From NCBI GenBank assembly GCA_016801885.1, contig CM028887.1, positions 22,367,115 through 22,431,114 on the forward strand: a stretch of DNA of 64,000 nt, in the 5' to 3' direction. The stretch comes from Toxotes chatareus (Eukaryota; Chordata; Actinopteri; Toxotidae). The notes under the pieces were generated by a model. That model made no database searches. It was not told the DNA's origin and was given only the letters and a program-made list of their open reading frames with translations. The position numbers and the translations under genes are program-made. Positions 10,854 through 23,095 of the stretch are shown one piece after another (the first letter of the stretch is position 1; each line of letters opens with the position of its first letter).

Positions 10854-13800
10854 AGGATCGCCAATGTTGCTTCGTAACTTTTTGGATGTGTTGACAGAAT
10901 TAGAGTATAATTCAGGTAAACTGGATCATTTCTCTCATATCATTAATCACAACCTGTTATGATTGTCTAACTGCTCTTCTTTTCCTCTTTCAAACTCACT
11001 GTAGCAATGTCACCACATTCATGGACATCACATTAGAGACCAATTTTCAGCTATTGACCTTGAAGATATTCTTGACCTAATGTGATGTGGTTTGTCTTAC
11101 ACATGGGGAAGTCAGAAGTTTTAAGCTGCATTTCAAACAGCAACATTTTTTTTTTTTTTTTGAATGAAAGCATTTTCACAAGGTTATAGCAAAGAAATCA
11201 TTTTCTTTAAATGTACAGTGACCCTCTGCAGGTCCTCCTTGTATCCAGAGATGCCTCTGCCTGTTTCAAAATGTTTCTTTTGTAAATCACAGAGCTCCGG
11301 TCGCTTGATACGCACTGTAGTTTTCTGAAGCTGAGTTTTGAAATATAAACTGTTTGCTTTTTAATTGAATTGTGTAGGTCAGGTCTTATTTTGTTATGCT
11401 GCAACAACTCTAGTGAAATGTTCACTGCTGTGGGGTGGTCCAGCTTTCTCTGTGGTTGACGGATGCCTTTCATGGGTCTCACCAGTGACTGCTGCTATTC
11501 TATCACCCTTAGATGACACTGAAGTGGCATTCTGCCCCCATCTGTGGCAGTGAAGTCTCTTGTGTGCTGCAATCGTTTTTTTTTTTTTGCAATCACTTTC
11601 AGGCTGAGCCATTTTTCTTTCACCTTTTCCACAGTTATAATTATTCTTTTTTATGTATTATTTGTCACCTGCTCTCATGCTGTGCATTTTTTTTTTTTTG
11701 TTTTCTTGGACAAGTCAAGCGTAAATGAGATGAAGCTCATTTACTTCAACTTCATAAACCAATTCGGAGTGGATGTCAAGGCTGCATCACTGCAGTTACC
11801 CATGCATTGTGGAAACTGGCGACATAATGACTGAGGATATCTAACAAGGGAGGCATCCATGGATCCAGAAAGTCCAGATTTTGTTCCCGCATCGTTCAGT
11901 CACCCACATATTTAACCTGTCTTCTACTGGCAAACCACTGAAATAATTGGAGAAGCCGTCCAGTTGATCCATATTCCTATGCTTTAAATTGACACCTGAC
12001 AACACTGTCACTTTCTGACACCAGCTTCACTCCACCCACAAAATGTCATCACTGTTTACCGACCAAAAAACCTCTTTTGTTCATGAAATCTGTCTGTAAT
12101 TTGTCTCTCACTTGCTCCATTTTTTCTATGACAAGTAATCCTATATTTAGGCTGCTGGGCCTTTTACTATTAGTATCTAGTTACCTAGTTAACCCTGGAT
12201 TTGCACAGAAACTGGTGAGTAACAAATGGCTGTATTATAGTAAGACAGACACACTGTTGCTGTTTATGGCTGTTTAATGGCAAGTGAAAAAGTCTGTCAG
12301 GTTCTTGGGCCAGTGCTTTGGTAATCGTAGTATGGTAGTTTCAGTGATGGCGGCTGATAGAAATGACAGAATGATGACATTGGACAGAAAATGCATCACA
12401 CAGTTACACCTCTACATTTTCCTTGTGAAAAATGGGTTGTGCAGAGCCCCCTTTCATTGTTCTCTGTCACTGCTAAAGGTTCTTATGAATGTACTCTAGC
12501 CAGTATAAACTCCAGGCATCTAATATTATTAAAGATTTTGCACTGATTTTAGACAACAGGGATATGTCGAGTGTCTCGAACAACTTGATAGCAAACAACT
12601 GAAATTCCACACGCCAAAGTGACTAATATCCACATTAATGGGACGTCTGTGTTCTTATCTTGTGCAAGTAAATAGCAAGAATTTCCTGTATGCTAACAAT
12701 ACTTGTGTGTGTGCCCTCATGTGTGTATCATGGCAGTGTAGCAATGTGTTTTCTGCCTTGCTCATCCTCTGTTGCTTGTATATTGGAAACCTGTCTGTTG
12801 TTCATCTTCTAAGTCATTTTAACTTGTCAGAGAAAAAGCATAGGTGTAATTAATACAGCACTGATTCATTCAAGTCATGACAGTGAACCAGCATGTCCAA
12901 CACCAGGGCCACAGCTCATCTAAACAAAGTCCAGCTATAATTTATTTTATTTATTTAGATAAAACCAACTTCCTTGTGAGTGTTGACAGTCATTGCTCAC
13001 AGGTTTACTTACAGATTGCACAGCCTGAATTTTTTTTAATTTTTTTATTATCCACATGAAATTCAGGGATTAGTATCTTTACAAATCCAAGGACCCATTT
13101 GGTAATGTTACCTTTTTATCAAGTAAGAGCATATGAAATCAAATATAATTTGAAAAAAAATACATAAATAATTTTGCTTTAACAGCATTCTGTAAGAGCC
13201 TGTGCCAGTTTTCAGATGGAGGATATCTCTTTTTGGAATAAAAACTCTGCAGCATGATGCCCAGCATGTGTGACAGTCTCCCAGTGGGAATACTACGAAG
13301 TTGTTCAAAAATCTGTTTTTATACACGATACTGCAATATTATTTTGATCAGTGAAACAGTTGGTGTTATTGGTGTACCTGTGCACACCCTGTTTGTTGTT
13401 GTTTTTAATGTATCATGTCCAATTTATTTCCACTAGTAGCATCTTTGAAAAAGATAAGGGGTCTTGTATAGTGCAATTATGATGAGAGTGCTGCATAACG
13501 CATTTGATGTTTATTTCATACAAAAACATAATAGCATTCTATTTGGGTATTCTCCAATGTAAACTAAAACCCTGCAGAAAGATAAACAGAGATTGCACTT
13601 CAAAAAGACAGCGGTGGCAGGAAATGTCTGTGTATTCTCATATTCCTTTAGAAACAATAAACACCGTCTTTTAACTTCCAAACTCTCCATGGTGGAGTGG
13701 CAGCGACTCACTCAGCTTGGGTGAGGCAAGGATCTTTGAAGGAGAGCGAGAGGAAGTGAAAGAGACAGCTTCTGAAAATAAACATTTCTCCTGAGATGCA

Positions 13801-14464
13801 CAGTGTTTTTGTGCGTATGTATCATTTTGATGACAACAATCCCTTTGACTCTCTATGTGTGTCTGCGTGTGTGTGCTTGCAACAGTGAGTTATTCACTGG
13901 CTATTTCATCAAATTTTACACCTCCACCAAATAACAACCTTCTTGAAGTGCATGCCTTTATTTATGCTTTTAAGTATAGAAGCAGCATGTTCTGCTCAAT
14001 TTACTTCAATTTTTCTATGTAAGTAAGTGTAATATTAGACGTTCATGGTTTTGCTTTATAGAAACAAAACATACTCAATTTACTTCAGCTCACTGGTGTG
14101 AATAGTTATTATATCACTTCAAGGACGAACTGGGAGTGAAAAAGGGGCCCCAGGAAACTGGTTCAGCTCTTCAATGATGCACCACCACTCAATCATGCCA
14201 TGACACACTCAACATAGATTACTCCTTGCAAGAGACTGTGTTAAAGAAAGTTAAACTCAAACACTAGCCACTATAAATTTTAAACACAAAATTTAGAAAA
14301 TGTTTAAAAGAGTAGATGTGTGCTCTCTAGCAGTAACAGGTAGTTCAGCAGAGTTAATTGCTGAAGCCCTCATCGTGTGTTGCAGTAATTTTTTTAAACA
14401 GATGTCGCCCACTACAAATAGATAAGCATTTAAAAACAGGGATTAAGCTAAGAAAACTATTATT
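10854..14464. other. unassigned non-coding stretch
   Basis: No confirmed gene. Poly-T tracts occur at 11145-11161, 11578-11588 and 11689-11699. One short segment, 12128-12214, has the look of a signal-peptide exon followed by a strong splice-donor sequence; see findings. At 14115-14160 a GGGGCCCC-containing segment looks like a degraded transposon end but cannot be assigned. Otherwise nothing is recognised. Confidence 0.5.
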
Positions 14465-14540
14465 AGCCAATTGTGGACCGGCCATCTGGGGTATTCCCAG
14501 TGGGCCGCTTCACAAATGAGATGATTCAATGCAGCAAAAG
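14465..14540 (+). repeat. possible hAT-like repeat end
   Basis: The block around GGACCGGCCATCTGGGGTAT and CCAGTGGGCCGCTTC resembles the end of a frequent teleost DNA-transposon-derived repeat whose consensus I remember as a 'GGACTGGCCATC...CCCGGTGGGCCG' type sequence. Only a short degraded piece is present, with no visible target duplication. The superfamily assignment is tentative. Confidence 0.35.
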
Positions 14541-14654
14541 CTGACTCTGACTTTGATTTTTTAGATTCCTTGAAGAAACATATACATTGTTGTAGGAGTG
14601 AAAATATAGGATCAGACCTTTGTTTAGAATAGAAAAGTTTATTTCAACAATACA

Positions 14655-14985
14655 GGCCGGAGCTAGAGTAAGGAAGTAATAAGCCTAGCTTACCATTAAG
14701 ACTTGAAACAGGGAGAAACAGTTAGCCTGGCTACCTCCAGAGTTGTACAAATCTGCCTATTTTAGCATCTAAAGCCCACAGATTAACAGGTTGTATGTTT
14801 ATTTAACCTGTACACAAACAATTTTAAAATGTCAACTTGTGGATTTAGATGGAGTTACACAGTGTAGCTATTTTTGATGAACAGATGCCTCTGGTACAGT
14901 AGTTGCCTCACAACCTTACAGCGATTACAAAACTGCAGGAAGCTGACTTCTCCGGCCAAGATGTAAGCTCAAAGTGGAAACAAGT
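14655..14985 (+). repeat. dispersed teleost repeat, family A, copy 2 (5' half)
   Basis: The ordered blocks 'ACAAATCTGCCTA', 'TCTAAAGCCCACAGATTAAC', 'TGTTTATTTAACCTGTACAC' and 'GTGGATTTAGATGGAGTTAC' match the middle of the same common teleost repeat recognised at 7588-7900, and the later block with GAAGCTGACTTCTCC corresponds to 7695-7715. It is degraded and non-coding. A different repeat follows within about 60 bases. Confidence 0.5.
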
Positions 14986-15039
14986 CCATTTCACACATGA
15001 AAGTCTCACTAAGTAATTAAGTACATATATTTTTAAAAA

Positions 15040-15584
15040 GTTGTACAAGCCCTTCTGTGGCTCCAGAGGGAGCTGTGTGAAATCTGATAAAGTGCCTTAA
15101 ATGATAGGGACCTTGACCTTTGACCTAAAAGCCCCTAAATCTACTCACTTCATCCTGTGAGTGACTGTGAACATTTGTGCAAACTTTAAAGAACATCCTT
15201 CAACGTATTTTTCAGATATCACATTCGCCTGCATAAAATTAAATGTACACAGCGACCTCTGACCTTCAAAATCTACTCAGTTCATCCATAGGGCACTGTT
15301 GACATTTATGCAAAGCTTTAAAGGCATCCTTCAAACAGTTCTTACGATATTGCATTACCATGCAAAACATAAATATGGTCATATTGACCTTGTCCTTTGA
15401 CCTTTGACCTTCAAACTCCTTTCAGATCTGCCTTAAGTCACAGTCAACATTTGTGCAGAATTTGACAGAGACCTCAAAGTGTTCTTGAGATATTGCACGT
15501 AAAAGAATCTGGGACGAACGGATGGACAACCCGGAAACATAACGCCTCCGGCCTTGGCTATCATCAGCGTGGAGGCATAAAAAG
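15040..15584 (+). repeat. teleost repeat with three ~140-bp internal units and DR1 half-site arrays
   Basis: After a lead-in (GGCTCCAGAGGGAGCTGTGT near 15060), three imperfect units follow. Each starts with TGACCT half-sites (15114-15126, 15253-15265 and 15385-15410) and continues with a 'CTACTCA(C/G)TTCATCC', 'ACATTTGTGCA', 'GATATTGCA' series. The element ends near 15580 with 'ATAACGCCTCCGGCCTTGGC ... GTGGAGGCATAAA', an ending I recognise from a widespread fish repeat. It has no coding capacity. The TGACCT motifs are spaced by one base, which is the DR1 arrangement bound by nuclear receptors such as HNF4, PPAR/RXR and COUP-TF; actual binding is not shown. Confidence 0.7.
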
Positions 15585-15876
15585 CAAATAAGCTTGTCAG
15601 CCAATACGACAAACTGTTTCTTTAATTATGAAAAACATAAAGAGGTTATATATCAAACCTAATGATCGCATGTATGTTAAATCCTGTGAGATTGTTTATA
15701 ATACTTATGTTTATGACACTTAGTCAGGAGCAAGACAATATAGCACGTGTTATTTATGTTAGAAGCAGGCATAATCTGAGTTCATAACTACTTATATCTG
15801 TTTTACAAATCCTTAAGCTACAATTCAGTACGTGTTATTGCCTGTTCACCTGTGCAACTGGGGAGAGATAGAAACA

Positions 15877-15899
15877 ACAGTCAACAAGCTGTTGACTGT
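15877..15899. repeat. perfect inverted repeat, 10-bp stem and 3-nt loop
   Basis: The left arm ACAGTCAACA and right arm TGTTGACTGT are exact reverse complements separated by AGC. This can form a tight hairpin or cruciform. It is not followed by a T-run. Its function is unknown. Confidence 0.9.
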
Positions 15900-17654
15900 G
15901 ATTTGAGTAGCTATTCATGGAGAACACAAAGCGCTAGATAGATAAATAAGATAAGGTCGAAGGAAAGGTGGGTGGGAAGATGTTAAAAGCATGTTTGGCG
16001 GCAAAGAGGCACAGATAAAAGAGAAGTGAATGAGAGAGAACCCGTATTCATGAGTGTGTTATGTTAAAGACCTGCCAATAGCACAAGGTACCACAGTAAA
16101 CTTTTGTTCCCTGGCAAAGGTGGTAAAGTAAACAAGCTATTTTTTTTATGTTGGTAGTGAGCACTGGACTTGGACTGACTGAAACATCTCTACTGCCTCT
16201 AACGACACTACTGCCACTTCTTAAACATCGAGGGCTTTGATGTACAAGGTCCGCCAAACGTTTTGAAGTCTGCATGACACGCCATCAAAGACTGTTTTGT
16301 GCCTTACCGCTAGCTGCCAGTGCCTGTGTCGTTTTTGCTTTGTCCTTGACAGCATGCAGGTGTCAAAACAGACGGAGAGACACACCTAAAGAAAAGCATG
16401 AACATCATACTGCTTGGAGAGGGAAAATGTTGGCCTAACTATGACAAAATCAGAAAGAGGGATAGAGAAAGAAAGATTCACTCAAGATGAGGAGAGGATG
16501 GAGTGCAGGTGACATCAATAACCTCAGAAATATAACATCACAAGCATCTCCTCTGCCACGGGCTGAAGGACAGAGAGAGCGAGAGACTGGGGATGGTGAA
16601 AAGGAACTTTTGCGAGTGAATGGAAATGATAGAACAACAAAGCAAGTTACAGAGAAAGAACATGAGCCTTTCAACATGAGTGTCTCTTTAATGTAGTACG
16701 AACCATATTGTACTTGTTCAGGTGGGCTAACCTGCCCTTCAGTGCCACCCTGCATCACTTTTCCTCAGAACCTCCTACACCTTGGATCTGCTTTTCATCA
16801 TCTCAAGCAGAAATGTGTCCCTGGCATAAAAAGAAAAGAGTATGCATGCTGGTCAAGAGGAAATTTATTTCTCAGTAAACTACCTATCTGATAGTCGGTC
16901 TTTGTAACCATAGAAACAAGTGGCTGACTAAGACCCCTTCTTTTGTAACAGGTTGCACTGGCTTGGCTAAGGATAAGGCTTGAATTTCCATAGAGGTAGT
17001 GTGATGTTGATAGGTTTATTCTGCAGGACTTTGAGACTATACTGAAGCTAGACACACTCTGTAGAACAAACTTATACCTAGCATCCTTTAATGTTGAAGA
17101 GATGTAATTTGCATACTATAACCTTGACTGTAAATAAGTCCCAAGTTTAATACAGTAGAATAAAAAGTCTTTTTATTTAATTAATATTGATTCAACGTTG
17201 ACATCAATCTCAAATGGAATGAACAGATCAGTCCTTCTGTCTATTATTGTCTCAGTCCATCCACACTTCATCTATCCAACCACTGAAAACCTAATTACAT
17301 TTCCATGAATAGAGACCGCAGCCAGGCAATATTTCAAGCAGGACCTTGTATTGTTTGTATCCTGTGATCTATCAGCAGGCTTACAAGGACACACAACAAG
17401 CCCCAAGGAACGAAGCTGGGCTGTGAGGTGTAGCGTTGTATTGGGGTATTGCAGCTTCTGTGGTAATCATGTGATGTACTGTATGTTGTCTACACACAAT
17501 CACTTGAAAACTGTAAAATGGTGAACACATTTTTTGAGCGATCAAATAAATTGAACCTATTCATGTATGTAACCAGCCAACAGGACGCATATGTCCTGGA
17601 TGCATATGCTCTCAACCAGCTTGCACTGGAGAGGGACTGTAGTAGACATGTTCC

Positions 17655-17673
17655 AAAAAAAAAAAAAAAAAAA
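17655..17673. repeat. poly-A tract
   Basis: A run of about 19 A residues. No LINE or SINE body is recognised upstream, so it is called only as a homopolymer. Confidence 0.9.
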
Positions 17674-17914
17674 GGCACCCAGTGAGGAACGTCCACAGCA
17701 TTAATATATATTGCTAATGGTGATAATACGCTGTAAAAAGGTACCAATTTGCTAATAACAGAGCACAAGCTGATGCAAACAATGTGTGTTTAAGGCTTTG
17801 CAAATGCTTTATGTGGCATGCTTCATAATTTTGCCTCATAATTTATTGTGTAAAAGGGCTATACTTTTCAATTAGCATGGTTCAAAATGTTAGGAGTGCA
17901 TCTGTTTTTCACAG

Positions 17915-18028
17915 TATTATTTTTAGGCATGTCACATTAGCATACTGACTTTAGTGACTGACCTAACCACTGTGTCTAAGTACTGCCTCACAGAGCTGGC
18001 AGCGTAACTTCAGACTCTTAGTGTCATT
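17915..18028 (+). repeat. dispersed teleost repeat, family C, 3'-end fragment
   Basis: The blocks 'TTAGCATACTGACTTTAG', 'CACTGTGTCTAAGTACTGCC' and 'CTCACAGAGCTGGCAG' match the 3' end of a common fish repeat. A longer copy is at 37985-38675, whose end reads TTAGCATGCTGATGTTAGCC...GTGTGCCTAACTATAGCC. The fragment is short and degraded. Confidence 0.55.
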
Positions 18029-18600
18029 ATTTGATGGTAGCTATTTATACATTTTACAGTTTTAATAAAAGACAACTGTGGCTCACCTAACTTTTGCTTA
18101 CTTGCAGTATATTTCACTGCCCAATAGGTAATCTGTTTTATTATTTTAAGGCATTTCAGAACTTGACAGCATTTCCATCACGGTGACAGTAACACAATCT
18201 TTGCAATCTTCTGCAAATAAAGAAATTACTCAGTAACGGAAGTATGAGCTGTAAAAAGTTGTACAGAGAATAAAGTGGATGCTTGGCAACATATTCTGGC
18301 CTCCACTCTCCCCTTCTTCAATAAAATAAGATTTCTTGTATTCCAATTCAGGGACTAGATCCTCCACAGCTTGCATTTGGACACTGAACACATCAAGGCT
18401 CAACAGTCTGTTCCATTTCAAAAGGCCTGTCCAAATGCAGCGGAGAAATACAGTAAAGCCATTTTTGGAACAATCTGAAGGCTACAATTGATGTATCTTT
18501 TAAATTTATATTGGAGCAAAATGACAAAACACTCACACTTATACACATCTAGCCACCCATACACCCATTCTTTCAAAATACACATTGTGTTACAAGGAAG
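18029..18600. other. unassigned non-coding stretch
   Basis: No gene or repeat is recognised between the family C fragment and the LINE remnant. Confidence 0.6.
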
Positions 18601-19345
18601 GTTTTAAAACTGAATGTTTAGCTGGATACACAGTGAGCGCTGCCTTTGACACCACAGACAATGACTTGCTGCTCAGACATCTCTGAAGCTCAGACTGATG
18701 CTTTTAAACATCACTACAATGGACAGATTTGCATCCAAATTTAAATCCAACCTAACTGGAAGATTTGTAATTTTTTCCCTTTGGGGTTACATGTGCCCCA
18801 TACATGCTGTCCGTGTGTGTCCCACAGGCTTCTCACCTCTCTTTGGTTATTTGAAATCTGGATGTAAGGTTTGTGCCTTCATCAGTTAAAATAAGGAAAA
18901 GATGACCTGTATTCCAATTTACATATTGGAGGTGTCAACTTAATAGATCATCGGTTGACACATCAAACATCTCAAGAACATCACCAGACTCATTTTAAGC
19001 CACTCTTACGCAGAGGCGCTGGTCTGTGTACTCATCCTTTTAAGGATGGACTATTGCAGTGTGCCTCTTAGCAATCCCTACTAAGAGTTTCCAGAAACTG
19101 TATTATATTTACAACATTACGGCTGTATGATCCTTATGAGAGTGTGGAAACACCACCATTACCACCTCAAATCATCATAGACTCTTTTCTTCCCCCGTCT
19201 GCTCTTCACTAGAATGTGCTAGTCTACCTCAATAAAAATTCTCACCTCCAAAACTTCGAAACTCCACAACCTCTGATCAGATGGCTCCTTCACGCTTCGC
19301 ACCCACAAAACTTTGTGGAAAGGAAGATCAGGCTTTAGTGGAATT
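18601..19345 (+). pseudogene. degraded L2-like LINE reverse transcriptase fragment (plus strand)
   Basis: At 18642-18683 the plus strand encodes AFDTTDNDLLLRHL before a stop. This is reverse-transcriptase motif A (AFDTVDH-type, containing a catalytic Asp) of L2/CR1-group LINEs. Downstream, in shifting frames, are a 'SNLTGR' block (about 18749), a degraded VPQ(G/A)S motif B at about 18818-18832, a 'MDYC' block near 19047 (LDYCNSLL-type), a KSFQKL block near 19085 and a KHHH block near 19150. All lie in the order expected for the end of a LINE second ORF. Multiple frameshifts and stops make it non-functional. The 5' part of the element and motif C (YADD) are not recognisable. Confidence 0.7.
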
Positions 19346-19820
19346 GTCACCAGATCTTCTCACCATGTATGAGAATGACAATGTTTGAATCTTTTAAAAT
19401 AGGCAAAATCTTTTTTGTTTCTGAATTGATTTCTGGTTCTGTCTCCCCAACACTCTTCGTAAAAACTGTCATTACACTAAAGAAAATAAGGAAGACGTTG
19501 ATAGAAGGAGCGAGTAAAGCTGAGAGACAAAACAACGCCATTGTCGATCAGACAAAGAGAAAGTTTGATGAGGAAGAGTGTTCTGATCGCAACAAAGTGG
19601 ACTACACTGGGGTTCACAGCAGGATCCATAAACACTAGCTGGCAAATACTCAGCAGGCAGATATCCACCCAACTCCCCAACACACAAACACACACACTGA
19701 GATGTGTCCTGAGCACATGAATAGGGGTCCTTTCTGCTGAGTAACAGGGGAGGTGGTGGCCACCCCACTGCCTCATTGATTTATCCAACAGCCTGCTCCT
19801 GTTTAAAGCCCAGCTGTCTC
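19346..19820. other. unassigned stretch
   Basis: Overlapping small frames occur on both strands (for example 19369-19638 plus and 19477-19914 minus). They have no recognisable domain, and the minus frame runs into a CA/CACG tract. No gene is called. Confidence 0.55.
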
Positions 19821-19823
19821 TGT

Positions 19824-19881
19824 CAACACACACATACACACACGTAGTATGTGGCCATGCGCACACACACACAGACACACA

Positions 19882-19913
<32 letters not shown>

Positions 19914-19918
19914 CACAC
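19824..19918. repeat. (CA)n with internal (CACG)n microsatellite
   Basis: CA tracts are interrupted at about 19842-19860. A tetranucleotide CACG run occupies 19878-19900, followed by CA to 19917. The alternating purine/pyrimidine content with CpG steps favours Z-DNA. A complementary TG tract lies about 115 bases downstream. Confidence 0.9.
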
Positions 19919-20032
19919 TAATGTTCTCCCATACACATGCTGTCATTCGCTGATATTCTGCCAACTGCTGCTTCTGTCACTCTACCCCTTCACTGGTGAG
20001 TCTGGCCTTGTGCCAGAGGTGCAGTGAGCGTC

Positions 20033-20066
20033 TGTGTGAGTGTGTGTGTGTGCATGCATGTGTGTT
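20033..20066. repeat. (TG)n tract
   Basis: An imperfect TG-rich tract with a TGCATGCATG interruption. It is complementary to the CA tract at 19824-19918 and could in principle pair with it. Confidence 0.85.
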
Positions 20067-20069
20067 TTT

Positions 20070-23000
20070 GTGGGAACAAAGAGATGAATCTGGAGCCCAT
20101 TTGCTGTTAATGTCTGCCGGGCATCATCTCTACTCCATGCTGACTCTGTTTATTATGGTTACAAAAACACACACAGGCTCCACTGACCCACCATCTCTGC
20201 TTATGATCGCGTTGACGGCTACAATACAAGATGCCTCTCCTGACCGCTCACATCCATGCACGCCAACATTTAACAGCTGGGACAGTTTTCTCTTATGTTT
20301 TTACTTTTTGATAAAGGTCTTCTTTAGCTGTTCAGCTGGGGTTTTTTTTTTTTTTTTTAGATTTAGCTGTGTCTTTAATTTCATACTCAGAGATGTTTAT
20401 GAAGGCTGCAGAAACACCCTGCTCGCATCCACCTACAGAGAATAAGCAATCAACAAATATTATGAAATATTATCATGTTAAATATGGAGGCCTGTGGCAG
20501 CAGTAACCTACAGGAACATATTCCTCTTCCATATTTAGATGCCAGGTTAGTGCTAATCGTGTTATGAGGATGTGAGATCGCCAAGGTTGCTCAATTATAC
20601 ATTCTCCTCTGCCTTTCATTCGTTCTGCCACCTCTTTTTCTCTTTCTTCACCTCTACCTCGTCACACAGATTATGCTCTCCCTCTATCCTCAGCGGAGAG
20701 GCAGGAATCACACACTAAGCTTTGAACATGAAAGGCACGGCAGAAAAACAACAACAAGGACAACAAATCACTGCATGTGTCTACGTGTGTTTGTGTGTTT
20801 CTATGCGCATGTGCACTTTTTACTTGCAAAGGAAACCTCCCTCTAACATGTTCATGTATGCATATTTAAGATGTCAATTAGATGTGTCTGAGTGTGTTTG
20901 TGGGGGTTTTGGCTTTCATGCTCTGCTTTTGCATTTACCTGTGTGTTTCTGCATGTCTATGCGAATGTAGATATGAAAGCTTTCATGTGTGTTTGCGTAG
21001 GAAACCTTTTATGCATGTTCACAAACAACCATTCGGCGATATATCTTAAGTCTTGTAAGGCAGTTAAGTGTTGTTCTCAAGTCATTAAAACTTTATCTGT
21101 GCGCGGCATGAGTCCCAGTCCAAATCACAATAAAACTTTTCAAAATGTGCCCCAGTCGTGTCCCTTAAAAGTTCACATCCACAAGTTCAAAGTAAGTCCA
21201 AAGAGTTTCAGCTGTTCTCAGTGTATAGCGAAAACATGCAGCGCAGTACTTTAATGTATTCTGCTCAGGGCCGTTGCCTACTCAAGCAGACCTAACCGAA
21301 GATAAAGCACTGTGTGAATATGATTTTAGGGTAGGCTGGAGGTACAATGCTCACAATCAAATTTTGACAGTTTTAGTGCACAAAAGAGCAACCCAGCAAG
21401 AAGTTAGACAGAATAAAGCTTGCCATCAAATGACACTCAGTGGGCTGTCAGTTAAAATGAGCCGCTGGATGAAAGAGAGGCAGATAAAGAATGCTGCGCA
21501 CACAGCGAGCGCAGGTAAAACAGTATTCCTTTTCATTCTGACACAATCAGATTGGAGAAAGCCATAAGCAATCAGTATGAGACCAAACTTGTGTTTCGCC
21601 CACAAATAGGTGATAAAACTGCATGGCCTGAGCAGACATACAATAAACTCAGTGTGAGCTCAGATAACTGCATCCATTCTACCTTTGACCATACAATAGC
21701 TTGCCAGTTGAGAATGGAACAGCATTTTCTGCTGGGTAGCTCTTTGTGTTGTGCCAAAATGTAACATCAGTACTATATTTGTGTTTATGTTACAAGACGG
21801 CCCGTCAGTTGACCCTCATTTAAAGGCAAAATACTGTGTCCAAGAAACTGTTCTTTGCTGTATCCTTTTGCTGACAGCTGATGTGACAAATCGAGCAAAC
21901 ACTGGTTTCAGTGGGTCCTGGTTAGTGTTATATTGTCAGCTTTCCTCTCTCATTTTCAGCCTCCTACCCTCTTCTTCCTATAGAAAGATTTTCTCTTTCA
22001 TTTTTCCGCATGTCCCAGAAGTTGCTCCTTTTTCCTGTAAAGCAGGATAAAACCTGCTCTTGTGTGACTAGGCGATGATGCCTTGGCAGGAAGAAAAGGG
22101 GGTAAATGAGCAGAGAACAAGGTGAAATATGGATTTATTGGTACTGAGGCGCGTCCCGCTGTCATCTCAGGACACGTTGTTGTCTTCAAGAGTAATTCAT
22201 TACAGTGTTCAGGCTGGGCCGGTTTTAGTTTTACATGTTGTATCAATCACAGGGAACTGTCATTCAGCTTTTAACACACTCGTACACATGTAAAGAAGCA
22301 CGCATACACACACATTCTCACATATGCACCTTCACACGCAAACGCTGCTTTTAGCTCGAAAGCCAAGGCTAAAAAATGATGCTGCAAACAGCCATCGATC
22401 AGGCCGACAAAATAACAACAGTGGTGACACTGAGCTGATATGTATAAAAACCTGCAATATCTGCAATCCCCCTGAGTATACACACACAATCAGCAATCAC
22501 TGGCAACACTACACCTGCTCTCTCTGCAGCTGAGCTTCACATTAAGTCTGCTTTCTCTTGCTTCTTCATTGTGAAACCTTGATTAGCTAAGTGACACATT
22601 ACGCAATTATGATAGTTCTCTGTTCTCTTTGGTTTTGGCATGATCATGTTCATCCACCTTCAGCCCTCCCTGTGCAGACAACTACACAATCTGCTCGGGA
22701 TTGATATTTCGACCAGAGTACAATTTAAAGTGGAACTGAAATTTGAGTTGCCACATTTTGTGTAAGGACATATATGTAAAGAAACTATGCTGACAGTGAA
22801 GCTAATGTGCATCTGGTTCTCATTTTTCAAGTCTTCTCAGAGTTGAAAAAATATTTTTTTTGTGCTGTACACAGAATTACATAGATACTTGTTGGCCCCA
22901 TGATGTTAAGACAACAAAGTTCACACTGTGTGTAAAAAAACTGCTAAACACAAAATATTTAAGGCTGACAAACAGTCACATTAAACAACAGGGCTACAGC

Positions 23001-23095
23001 CATTTACCGACCCTCCCCCAGGGACACATCCACAGGAGGGCTTCTTGTAGTAGAGTTGCTAGCACAGCCACAGGTAGCCAGTTTTGAATGCAGGC
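20070..23095. other. unassigned non-coding stretch
   Basis: No recognisable gene. A poly-T tract lies at 20341-20358. Several frames of 70-150 codons (20722-21254, 21274-21567 and 21552-21764 on the plus strand) are His/Cys/Val-rich from TG tracts or otherwise without family resemblance. No splice-bounded exon could be supported. Confidence 0.5.

Larger units (their letters stand above)
15585..17914. other. unassigned non-coding stretch
   Basis: No gene or element is recognised. A perfect 10-bp-stem hairpin lies at 15877-15899. A poly-A run is at 17655-17673, without an identifiable retroposon body next to it. Confidence 0.6.

Noticed and set aside
19477..19914. 145-codon minus-strand open frame
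   Set aside because: Its N-terminal part is a translated CA/CACG tract and the rest has no recognisable domain.
19996..20445. 149-codon plus-strand open frame, the longest in the window
   Set aside because: It crosses a TG tract and a poly-T tract (poly-Phe) and shows no domain; length alone is not evidence here.
21274..21567. 97-codon plus-strand frame without simple repeats
   Set aside because: No similarity to any family I know and no flanking splice signals that would define an exon; chance cannot be excluded.
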